Source: Lentilactobacillus diolivorans DSM 14421
GTDB lineage: Bacteria; Bacillota; Bacilli; Lactobacillales; Lactobacillaceae
Length of the DNA stretch: 64,000 nt
Direction: 5' to 3'
Assembly (NCBI RefSeq): GCF_001434255.1
Contig: NZ_AZEY01000105.1
Location: 79,289 to 143,288 of the forward strand
The notes under the pieces are model-generated. The model ran no database searches and had not been told where the DNA came from. It worked only from the letters and a program-made list of their open reading frames with translations. The translations under genes and the position numbers were made by a program. Each line of letters begins with the position of its first letter. Within the stretch, counting starts at the first letter, position 1. Below, one piece after another: positions 51,820 through 61,000 of this stretch.

Positions 51820-54800
51820 ATGAGAGGAAATTATCACATCGGTCTCGATATCGGGACATCTTCAATTGGTTGGGCGGTAATCGATGACAACGCCAAGGTC
51901 ATGCGTGCCAAGGGGAAAACAGCGATTGGCGCGCGACTGTATAATGAAGGTCAAACTGCCGCGGATCGTCGACTGTTTCGGACAACCCGCCGTCGACTCA
52001 ATCGGCGAAAGTGGCGACTAAAGCTGTTGGATGAAATTTTTGATCCATACATAACACCGGTAGATGCGGCCTTTTTTGCTCGGTTGAAGCAATCAAACTT
52101 ATCACCCAAGGATCAGAACCGCGACTGGACGGGATCAATGTTGTTCCCAGATCGCACTGATCGTAAATTTCACAAGGATTATCCGACAATTTATCATTTA
52201 CGTCACAAATTGATGACTGAAGATCACCAATTTGATATTCGTGAGATTTATTTAGCGATTCATCACATTGTTAAGTATCGGGGAAACTTTTTAAACACTA
52301 CGCCTGTGAGTTCATTTAGTGTCTCAGACGTAAAATTCGATGAACAATTTGACCGGTTGAACGAATTATACGCGGCGGTTTCACCCGACGAACCGTTTGC
52401 GATTAATGGCGATAACAGTAAAGCAATTGAAACCCTGCTTCTTAGTGACGAGACAAAAAAGTTCGACAAGCAGAAACAGTCAGCTAAGTTGATCTTGTCA
52501 GAAACCGGCGATAAAGCGCTCGATAAAGAAAATACAAAAGTGGCGACTCAGATTAGTAAGGCCATTCTTGGCTATAAAACGCAACTCGACGTCCTGCTCA
52601 AATACGATGCAATTAATTCTTCGGCTTGGAAAATTGAGCTGGACGATGAAAACATTGACGATACGTTGCCTGGCTTGTTATCCCAGTTGGATGAGAATCG
52701 TCAGGAAATGGTTTCAATCATTCAGAATCTCTATGCGCAAGTTACTTTAAATCAGATTGTGCCCAATGGGATGTCATTGTCTGAATCAATGATTGAAAAA
52801 TATAACGCTCACCGTGATCACTTGAAGCTACTCAAACAGCTCGAGGATAAGATTGACGATCCGAAAAAGAAAAAGGGCTTGGAAGCCGCCTATGACGCTT
52901 ATGTTGGTAAAAACATGAAAGTGGCCAATCAAGATGTCTTTTACGCCAGTGTTAAAAAGAACTTGGATGATTCAGATCTTGCTAAGCAAATTGCTGACCT
53001 CATTGAGGCACAAAAATTTATGCCAAAGCAGCGAACTTCGCAAAATGGGGTTATTCCGCATCAGCTTCATCAACTTGAACTGGATCAAATTATTGAAAAC
53101 CAGAGTAAGTATTATCCATGGTTGACGGCTGCTAATCCAAATCCAAAACGAATTCACCAAGCTAAATACAAACTTGATGAGTTGGTTGCGTTCAGAATTC
53201 CATACTACGTCGGCCCATTGGTAACCCCTGAAGAGCAGGAGAAGTCGGCAAATCAGGTGTTTGCCTGGATGAAACGCAAGCAGCCCGGCACGATTACGCC
53301 ATGGAACTTTGATCAAAAAGTTGATCGAATGGCATCGGCTAACCGATTTATTCGCCGAATGACGACCAAAGATACTTATTTGATTGGTGAGGACGTGTTG
53401 CCGGACGCCAGTTTAATTTACGAACGGTTTAAGGTCTTGAATGAGCTAAACTTGGTAAAAGCTAATTATCATCGGCTGGCACCTGCTCAAAAGCAGGCTG
53501 CTTACCGCGATTTGTTTGAGAATCAAAAATCAATTAGTACGAAGAAACTTCAAAATTACTTGGTTGACCAAGGATATTTTACAGCCAAACCAAAAATTAC
53601 CGGTTTATCTGATCCAGAGCGATTTAATTCATCATTGGGAACCTATATTGATTTCAAAGAAATTTTCGGTGATCAAGTGGATAATCCGGACCGTCAAGAT
53701 GATTATGAGAAGATCATTGAGTGGTCAACGGTATTTGAAGACCGCCAGATTTATGAAGCCAAGCTGCGAACACTGGACTGGCTCACCGAAGATCAAATTC
53801 AAGCGTTGAAGACAAAGCGATATAACGGCTGGGGTCGGCTTTCCAAGAAATTGTTAACGGGGATTGTTGACGAAAATGGTGAGCGAATTATTGACGTTCT
53901 CTGGAATACCAACCAGAACTTCATGCAGGTTCAATCACAGGAATCATTTGCTAAACGGATTCATGAAGCCAATGCCAAGCAAATGAAAGTCACCGGTGTT
54001 GAGGACATTTTGGCTGATGCCTATACTTCACCACAAAATAAAAAAGCCATCCGACAGGTTATTCGGGTGGTTGATGATATTCAAAAGGCAATGGGTGGTG
54101 TCGCGCCAACGTCGGTTTCAATTGAGTTTACTCGGTCGGAAGATCAAAATCCGCGTCGAACGCAATCACGTGAAAGTCAATTGCAAAATACGTTTAAGGT
54201 GGACGCCAAAGAAATCGTTGATAGTGATTTGGTAACAGAGTTGGAGACGGTTTCTAAGAGTAAAAAAGGACTAACTGATCGGCTCTATCTGTACTTCACC
54301 CAGCTTGGTAAAGATATGTATACGGGCGATCCATTGAATATCGATGAATTGAGCACTTACGATATCGATCATATTTTGCCACAAGCCTTTATTAAAGATG
54401 ATTCTTTGGACAACCGGGTTCTCGTCAGTAAAGCGGTCAATAACGGTAAGTCCAACAATGTACCAGTTAAGCTGTTTGGCGGTAAAATGGGTGGCTTCTG
54501 GAAAGAATTAGCGGATCATCGACTGATCAGCAAACGAAAATTGAAGCATCTGCTGACGGATCCAGACACAATTGATAAATACACCATGCGTGGCTTCATT
54601 CGTCGGCAACTGGTTGAAACAAGTCAGGTTATCAAACTGGTTGCTCAAATTTTGGGTGATAAGTACCAAAATGATGACACCAAGATCATTGAAGTGACCG
54701 CAAAAATGAATCATCAGATGCGGGAAAACTTTAAGCTAATCAAGAATCGTGAAGTCAATGATTATCATCATGCTGTGGATGCTTATTTGACAGCCTTTGT

Positions 54801-55911
54801 GGGCCAATATTTGTATAAACGATATCCTAAGTTGCGGCCATATTTTGTTTATGGCAATTTCAAAAAATTCAACGAAGATCACGTGTCGTTCCGTTACTTT
54901 AACTTTTTGCATGAGTTAATGGACGAGAATAATAAGCGGATTGTGGAGCCGGAAACCGGCGAGGTTGTGTTGGAACGCGAGCCGGCAATTGCCTATATGA
55001 AGCGGGTCTATCACTTTAAGTTTATGCTGATTTCGCAGGAGGTGTATACGCGAAGGGATGCTATGTTTAATCAGACGATTTATCCGGCGAAGGAAGCGAA
55101 TAGAAGAAAATTAATTGCGATCAAGCATGGCAAACCAGTTGATGTTTATGGTGGATACAGTGGTAGTGTGGACGCTTATATGGCGATAGTTCGAATTCAT
55201 GATAAGAAAGGAGACAAGTATAAAGTTGTTGGGGTTCCGATGAGAGCGTTGGAAATTTTAAATGCGACTCATGATAAAAAGGACTATGACGCCAAGTTAA
55301 AACAAATTCTTGTTCCGAAGTTTACCAAGGTTAAGAAGAGTCGGAAGACCGGTGAGATTACTAAGAAGGTTGAAGATTTCGAGATTGTTCTTGGCAAAGT
55401 GATGTATCGACAGCTGGTAATTGACGGTGATAAGAAGTTTATGGTGGGCAGTTCAACTTATTTGTATAACGCAAGGCAACTCGTACTTTCAGACAGTTCT
55501 CTTGACACTTTGGCAAGCAAAGGGACTCTTGATTCTGATGCAGATTCTAAAAGGCTAGTTGCTGTTTATGATGAAATAGTCGAAAAAGTTGATAAATATT
55601 TTCCACTTTATGATAAAAATGCGTTCCGAAGTGGTCTGCATAAAGGACGCGACAAGTATTTGCTGTTGCCAAATCGAAGTACCTTTAATGGCGCAAAAAA
55701 GGTCCATAGTGGCAAAAGAGAAATACTAAACGAAATTTTGAATGGATTACATGCAAATGCAACATTGGGAGGTTTGAAAGATTTGAAAATTTCAACTCCG
55801 TTTGGAAAAATGCAAGGTCAAAGCGGAATTCCATTGTCATCCAATACTATTATTTGTTATCAATCACCAACTGGTCTTTTCGAACATCGAGTTTCGTTGA
55901 AAGATTTGTAA
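51820..55911 (+). CDS. cas9: Type II-A CRISPR endonuclease Cas9
   Basis: The 1363-residue protein is close in size to SpCas9 (1368) and resembles the L. buchneri-type Cas9. RuvC catalytic residues are in place: Asp10 (IGLDIGTSSIGW), Glu769 (SIEFTRSED), His983 and Asp987 (DYHHAVDAYL). The HNH domain holds YDIDHILPQAF with His851 (His840 in SpCas9). The Arg-rich bridge helix is at about 53-70. It cleaves DNA guided by crRNA:tracrRNA. The last approximately 850 bases (C-terminal PAM-interacting part) look more AT-rich than the rest. GGAGG is 9 nt upstream. Confidence 0.97.
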   Translation: MRGNYHIGLDIGTSSIGWAVIDDNAKVMRAKGKTAIGARLYNEGQTAADRRLFRTTRRRLNRRKWRLKLLDEIFDPYITPVDAAFFARLKQSNLSPKDQNRDWTGSMLFPDRTDRKFHKDYPTIYHLRHKLMTEDHQFDIREIYLAIHHIVKYRGNFLNTTPVSSFSVSDVKFDEQFDRLNELYAAVSPDEPFAINGDNSKAIETLLLSDETKKFDKQKQSAKLILSETGDKALDKENTKVATQISKAILGYKTQLDVLLKYDAINSSAWKIELDDENIDDTLPGLLSQLDENRQEMVSIIQNLYAQVTLNQIVPNGMSLSESMIEKYNAHRDHLKLLKQLEDKIDDPKKKKGLEAAYDAYVGKNMKVANQDVFYASVKKNLDDSDLAKQIADLIEAQKFMPKQRTSQNGVIPHQLHQLELDQIIENQSKYYPWLTAANPNPKRIHQAKYKLDELVAFRIPYYVGPLVTPEEQEKSANQVFAWMKRKQPGTITPWNFDQKVDRMASANRFIRRMTTKDTYLIGEDVLPDASLIYERFKVLNELNLVKANYHRLAPAQKQAAYRDLFENQKSISTKKLQNYLVDQGYFTAKPKITGLSDPERFNSSLGTYIDFKEIFGDQVDNPDRQDDYEKIIEWSTVFEDRQIYEAKLRTLDWLTEDQIQALKTKRYNGWGRLSKKLLTGIVDENGERIIDVLWNTNQNFMQVQSQESFAKRIHEANAKQMKVTGVEDILADAYTSPQNKKAIRQVIRVVDDIQKAMGGVAPTSVSIEFTRSEDQNPRRTQSRESQLQNTFKVDAKEIVDSDLVTELETVSKSKKGLTDRLYLYFTQLGKDMYTGDPLNIDELSTYDIDHILPQAFIKDDSLDNRVLVSKAVNNGKSNNVPVKLFGGKMGGFWKELADHRLISKRKLKHLLTDPDTIDKYTMRGFIRRQLVETSQVIKLVAQILGDKYQNDDTKIIEVTAKMNHQMRENFKLIKNREVNDYHHAVDAYLTAFVGQYLYKRYPKLRPYFVYGNFKKFNEDHVSFRYFNFLHELMDENNKRIVEPETGEVVLEREPAIAYMKRVYHFKFMLISQEVYTRRDAMFNQTIYPAKEANRRKLIAIKHGKPVDVYGGYSGSVDAYMAIVRIHDKKGDKYKVVGVPMRALEILNATHDKKDYDAKLKQILVPKFTKVKKSRKTGEITKKVEDFEIVLGKVMYRQLVIDGDKKFMVGSSTYLYNARQLVLSDSSLDTLASKGTLDSDADSKRLVAVYDEIVEKVDKYFPLYDKNAFRSGLHKGRDKYLLLPNRSTFNGAKKVHSGKREILNEILNGLHANATLGGLKDLKISTPFGKMQGQSGIPLSSNTIICYQSPTGLFEHRVSLKDL

Positions 55912-55914
55912 GCA

Positions 55915-56079
55915 AAAAGGAATCGTTCATCGATGAAGATGAACGATTCCTTTTCTTTATGTACACCCATAAGGGTTTCACCAATAATGGTGTGTAGAAA
56001 CTCCGCGCTTACACGCATTGCTTGATTTTAACTCAGACTGTCGAATCAATAATGTTTAATCTGTTGGGAGCGACCCAAC
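55915..56079 (-). ncRNA. tracrRNA
   Basis: It is encoded on the minus strand between cas9 and cas1. The anti-repeat (56061-56025) pairs with the CRISPR repeat, with a bulge near the ACTC insertion. Its body folds as a GTGTA/TACAC nexus-like hairpin, CACCATTATTGGTG (55992-55979), ACCCTTATGGGT (55976-55965) and a 17-bp terminator (55954-55915, then TTTTT). Promoter TTGTCA (56114-56109) and TATTAT (56091-56086), spacer 17 bp, gives a start near 56079, just ahead of hairpin GTTGGGTCGCTCCCAAC. The terminator can act bidirectionally and also ends cas9. Confidence 0.88.
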
Positions 56080-56126
56080 AAAGTCATAATAACTCGTTTC
56101 AAAAGTTTTGACAAGGGGATGTTTTT

Positions 56127-57032
56127 ATGGGATGGCGTTCAGTCATTATTTCACAGCACGCAAAATTGTCGTATTCATCGAGGAATATGGTTGTTCAAAC
56201 AGACGATGGAATTAATCAAATTCCACTTGATGATATTGATTTATTATTGATTTCAACGACTCAGGCCGTTATAACGACTATGCTAATTAGTGAATTAGCT
56301 AAAGAACAAGTAAAAGTCATTTTTACAGATAATGCTAACGAACCAGTTAGCGAAACGGTTGATTATTATCCAAATAATCGAAATGTTGATTTATTAAAGA
56401 AACAGTTCAACTGGGACAAAGGACGGGAGCAATTACTTTGGACAAAGATTGTTGCCAGCAAGATTATCAATCAAATTAATGTATTGGCAATTTATGGGGT
56501 TGATAACAGAGAACTGATTGATGAATTGAATAAGCTGGAAGTTGATGATGTTACTAACCGTGAAGCCGTTGTTGCCCGCAAATACTTTCAACAATTGTTT
56601 GATAAAAGTTTTAACCGACGTGACTTCAATCCCTATAATGCGGCCATGAACTACGGCTATTCAGTTTTGCTGGCTAATGTGAACCGGGAAATTGTTTCAA
56701 ATGGTTATCTAACATATTTAGGCATTCATCATCACAGTGACGAGAATCAATTTAATTTGGGGTCTGATTTGATGGAGCCGTTTCGACCAATTATTGATTA
56801 CTGGTTAGCGAACCAGAAGTTTAAGGAGTTGACGCCCGACGTTAAATTTGGATTGGTGGACTTGCTTAATCTAGAATTGAAATTTAATGGTAAGCAAACC
56901 TTATTTCGAAATATGATTACTGACCATGTTCGAAATTGTCTTAAATTTTTGAGCGGCGAAAAGGATGAAGTCCAAATTGAGGTGGAATTGAAAAATGAGG
57001 TACCGAATAATGCGATTAATGGTAATGTTTGA
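56127..57032 (+). CDS. cas1: CRISPR integrase Cas1
   Basis: The 301-residue protein starts MGWRSVIISQHAKLSY and has the type II-A Cas1 catalytic residues Glu146 (REAVVARKYF), His202 (GIHHHSDENQ) and Glu217 (DLMEPFRP). They match SpCas1 Glu149, His205 and Glu220 with a constant shift of 3. With Cas2, Csn2 and Cas9 it integrates new spacers. Confidence 0.97.
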   Translation: MGWRSVIISQHAKLSYSSRNMVVQTDDGINQIPLDDIDLLLISTTQAVITTMLISELAKEQVKVIFTDNANEPVSETVDYYPNNRNVDLLKKQFNWDKGREQLLWTKIVASKIINQINVLAIYGVDNRELIDELNKLEVDDVTNREAVVARKYFQQLFDKSFNRRDFNPYNAAMNYGYSVLLANVNREIVSNGYLTYLGIHHHSDENQFNLGSDLMEPFRPIIDYWLANQKFKELTPDVKFGLVDLLNLELKFNGKQTLFRNMITDHVRNCLKFLSGEKDEVQIEVELKNEVPNNAINGNV

Positions 57033-57315
57033 CCTGCCGGTTGAAACGAGTGAGGAACGGCGAGCTTATCGGAAGTTTCGCAAAGCATTAATAAACGAGG
57101 GTTTTCTAATGATTCAGTTTTCAGTTTATGTCCGTGTTTGTGTGACTAGACAATCCGCTGATTTTATGGAAAAACGGATTGCAGCCATTTCGCCGGATTC
57201 TGGGATCATCCAGTCGTTGATGTTAACCGAGAAGCAGTATAACGATATGCATTTTATTTTAGGAGAGCCCAAGAAAGACGTTCGAAATTCATCGGAAAGG
57301 ACGATTATTCTATGA
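56995..57315 (+). CDS. cas2: CRISPR adaptation protein Cas2
   Basis: The 106-residue protein starts MRYRIMRLMVMFDLP, aligning with the SpCas2 N-terminus including Asp13. It overlaps cas1 by 38 bp and csn2 by 4 bp. It bridges the Cas1 dimers in the integration complex. An ATG at 57010 is an alternative start but would drop conserved residues. Confidence 0.95.
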   Translation: MRYRIMRLMVMFDLPVETSEERRAYRKFRKALINEGFLMIQFSVYVRVCVTRQSADFMEKRIAAISPDSGIIQSLMLTEKQYNDMHFILGEPKKDVRNSSERTIIL

Positions 57316-57983
57316 AAATTTCGTACGCTTCTCATAAACAAATTGAGGTCGCTGATGACAAGCCAACCGTGATTGCGACAAACAATCCAACTGTCTATTA
57401 TGATTTGCTGACAGGTCTAAGCAGTTTTAATGAAAAGGTTAAAATCTTTGATACTGCTTATAATGAACTAGAAGTTAAGAAAGCAATTGACTGGCATGGG
57501 GATGTTGTCACTTCAGAAAATCTGACCGAGCAATATGGCTCATTATTAATGAAACAACTTGAGAAAACGTTAACTGATGATCAGCGTAAAACACTTAGCG
57601 ATCTAAATGACAAATTGTATACGGCAGTTCAAGAGTCGCTGTTTATGATTGATTTACCACTAGAAGTCAAAAAAGATGATGACCTAAAACGAATGTTCAA
57701 ATATTGCAAAATTCACTTTAACGCTGATGCAATGCGGGATCCCTATGCTATAATTGAATCAATTCTAAAGGTTCACTTGGAGTGCGGCGAAAAGTCATGT
57801 ATCGGATTAACTAATGTCGCTCATTATCTTAATCAGGATAAGATGCATGATCTGGATACACTCATTAGCACAGTAAAAATTCCAGTGATTATGATAGAAT
57901 TCACAGAAATGAAGTTTCAGACGCTTTATGGAAATGCTGAATTCTACTACTTCGACGAAGACTTCGTTGATTGGCATTCTTGA
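57312..57983 (+). CDS. csn2: CRISPR adaptation protein Csn2
   Basis: The 223-residue protein is a short-type Csn2, a ring-forming dsDNA-end-binding protein that defines the system as subtype II-A. It overlaps cas2 (ATGA). The array starts only 27 bp after its stop codon, so the leader must lie largely within csn2. Confidence 0.93.
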   Translation: MKISYASHKQIEVADDKPTVIATNNPTVYYDLLTGLSSFNEKVKIFDTAYNELEVKKAIDWHGDVVTSENLTEQYGSLLMKQLEKTLTDDQRKTLSDLNDKLYTAVQESLFMIDLPLEVKKDDDLKRMFKYCKIHFNADAMRDPYAIIESILKVHLECGEKSCIGLTNVAHYLNQDKMHDLDTLISTVKIPVIMIEFTEMKFQTLYGNAEFYYFDEDFVDWHS

Positions 57984-58010
57984 TTCTTAAAATACGATTA
58001 TAAAAAATCG

Positions 58011-61000
58011 GTTTTAGAAGACTGTTGAATCAATGATGTTTAGTCCTGGCAAACCGGTTTCTGCTTTCAAAACTGCGTTTTAGAAGACTGTTGAATCAAT
58101 GATGTTTAGTCCCCTCAAGATTCGAATATTTTCCATCATACCGTTTTAGAAGACTGTTGAATCAATGATGTTTAGTCCCTGACGATAATGATGGTAATAC
58201 TTACTTAGGTTTTAGAAGACTGTTGAATCAATGATGTTTAGTCCACTAACCAGCTTAAAAGAGGGTCAGTGGACGTTTTAGAAGACTGTTGAATCAATGA
58301 TGTTTAGTCCGGCATCGCAGCCATTTTCTTCAAATGCATGGTTTTAGAAGACTGTTGAATCAATGATGTTTAGTCCTGATCAAATTAGTGATGACGCGTT
58401 AGCAAGGTTTTAGAAGACTGTTGAATCAATGATGTTTAGTCCCAATACGTCAACTTTAGTGTTGCGGTTAGAGTTTTAGAAGACTGTTGAATCAATGATG
58501 TTTAGTCCAAAAGATTGACGATAAGAAGCTGAGTGAATGTTTTAGAAGACTGTTGAATCAATGATGTTTAGTCCATAGAAGTGCTTATTGGCCCGGTTAT
58601 GATCGTTTTAGAAGACTGTTGAATCAATGATGTTTAGTCCTCCTTATCTGTTGATTTTGTCGTTAATAATGTTTTAGAAGACTGTTGAATCAATGATGTT
58701 TAGTCCGAAAAGAAAGTTACGGGTAATCAATCACCAGTTTTAGAAGACTGTTGAATCAATGATGTTTAGTCCAACATCACTAATAAACTCGGCAAATTCA
58801 GCGTTTTAGAAGACTGTTGAATCAATGATGTTTAGTCCTTCGCTTCCGTGTGATTTTTGGGTGTACACGTTTTAGAAGACTGTTGAATCAATGATGTTTA
58901 GTCCATGAGCCATTTGTGCATAATACGGAGGTAGGTTTTAGAAGACTGTTGAATCAATGATGTTTAGTCCTTTCTCCAGAGGAAATGGCCTCTGGAGGCG
59001 GTTTTAGAAGACTGTTGAATCAATGATGTTTAGTCCAACCGGACTGCTTAAAAAGCCATCTGGCAAGTTTTAGAAGACTGTTGAATCAATGATGTTTAGT
59101 CCAAACAACTCGTGCACCTGGTGTAGAGCATCGTTTTAGAAGACTGTTGAATCAATGATGTTTAGTCCAATCTATTTATGTAACAAAAAAGCAGTCTTGT
59201 TTTAGAAGACTGTTGAATCAATGATGTTTAGTCCATGATGTTTCTGGTGCAATGGTCAAGCTAAGTTTTAGAAGACTGTTGAATCAATGATGTTTAGTCC
59301 TGACCAGATTTAGCCATTCCTGTTAGCTTAGTTTTAGAAGACTGTTGAATCAATGATGTTTAGTCCACGATATGAAGCAAGGCTTAATCAAAACATGTTT
59401 TAGAAGACTGTTGAATCAATGATGTTTAGTCCTATTCCTCCTAAAAATCAACTTTGTAAGCTGTTTTAGAAGACTGTTGAATCAATGATGTTTAGTCCGC
59501 CGTTGTCGTCCATAAAAACAGTGCCTTCGTTTTAGAAGACTGTTGAATCAATGATGTTTAGTCCAATATTTTAGCAATTCTTCCATCTCTGCTGGTTTTA
59601 GAAGACTGTTGAATCAATGATGTTTAGTCCTTAGTGAACATTAATATTGCTGAATTGCTTGTTTTAGAAGACTGTTGAATCAATGATGTTTAGTCCGAAA
59701 GTTGTTAATAATATAACTAAAATAAGGTTTTAGAAGACTGTTGAATCAATGATGTTTAGTCCCAAGCTTGTCCGCAACATAAGCGGCAGTAAGTTTTAGA
59801 AGACTGTTGAATCAATGATGTTTAGTCCCAAGACGTTTATCACAGTATGGATTCTGCAGTTTTAGAAGACTGTTGAATCAATGATGTTTAGTCCAACGTG
59901 AGAAAGATGCCCTCAACGCTGCTAGTTTTAGAAGACTGTTGAATCAATGATGTTTAGTCCATCTGTTGTATCTGGTGTGTTAGTGTCTTTGTTTTAGAAG
60001 ACTGTTGAATCAATGATGTTTAGTCCATGGGAAAGTTTCTAATCAATCTGGCAAGAGTTTTAGAAGACTGTTGAATCAATGATGTTTAGTCCGCAGACCG
60101 GGTTCACTACAGCCAGCGAAACGTTTTAGAAGACTGTTGAATCAATGATGTTTAGTCCAGATTTAAAGATTCAAGAAGCAGAGTTAGAGTTTTAGAAGAC
60201 TGTTGAATCAATGATGTTTAGTCCGTAAGCAAATAGCATAATTGTATTCCAGCTGTTTTAGAAGACTGTTGAATCAATGATGTTTAGTCCTTCTCATTTT
60301 TGATAATTGGAATCTGTTCAGTTTTAGAAGACTGTTGAATCAATGATGTTTAGTCCCCTCAAATGCCAATGAGATTGTTTCACTGAGTTTTAGAAGACTG
60401 TTGAATCAATGATGTTTAGTCCAATATAGGTATTGACTGGTAGTTAATGTACGTTTTAGAAGACTGTTGAATCAATGATGTTTAGTCCAAAGGTCAGGTG
60501 AATTGTAGAGCGACGTTAGTTTTAGAAGACTGTTGAATCAATGATGTTTAGTCCAGTTCGGCAAGATTTAACTGTTGGCTTACCGTTTTAGAAGACTGTT
60601 GAATCAATGATGTTTAGTCCCTTATCGGACATAGAATTCACCACCCTTAAGTTTTAGAAGACTGTTGAATCAATGATGTTTAGTCCTTAAATCTGCAATC
60701 ATCGGATGGCACCCAAGTTTTAGAAGACTGTTGAATCAATGATGTTTAGTCCACGGAAAAGAGTGATCCAAATGCCTAAACTGTTTTAGAAGACTGTTGA
60801 ATCAATGATGTTTAGTCCTTAAATATAAAAAAACAACTTCATCTGCCAGTTTTAGAAGACTGTTGAATCAATGATGTTTAGTCCGAGCAGAAGATTCGTG
60901 CCATTGCATTCCCAGTTTTAGAAGACTGTTGAATCAATGATGTTTAGTCCATTGGTGCTGGTAGTCCGATAAGAACTTTAGTTTTAGAAGACTGTTGAAT

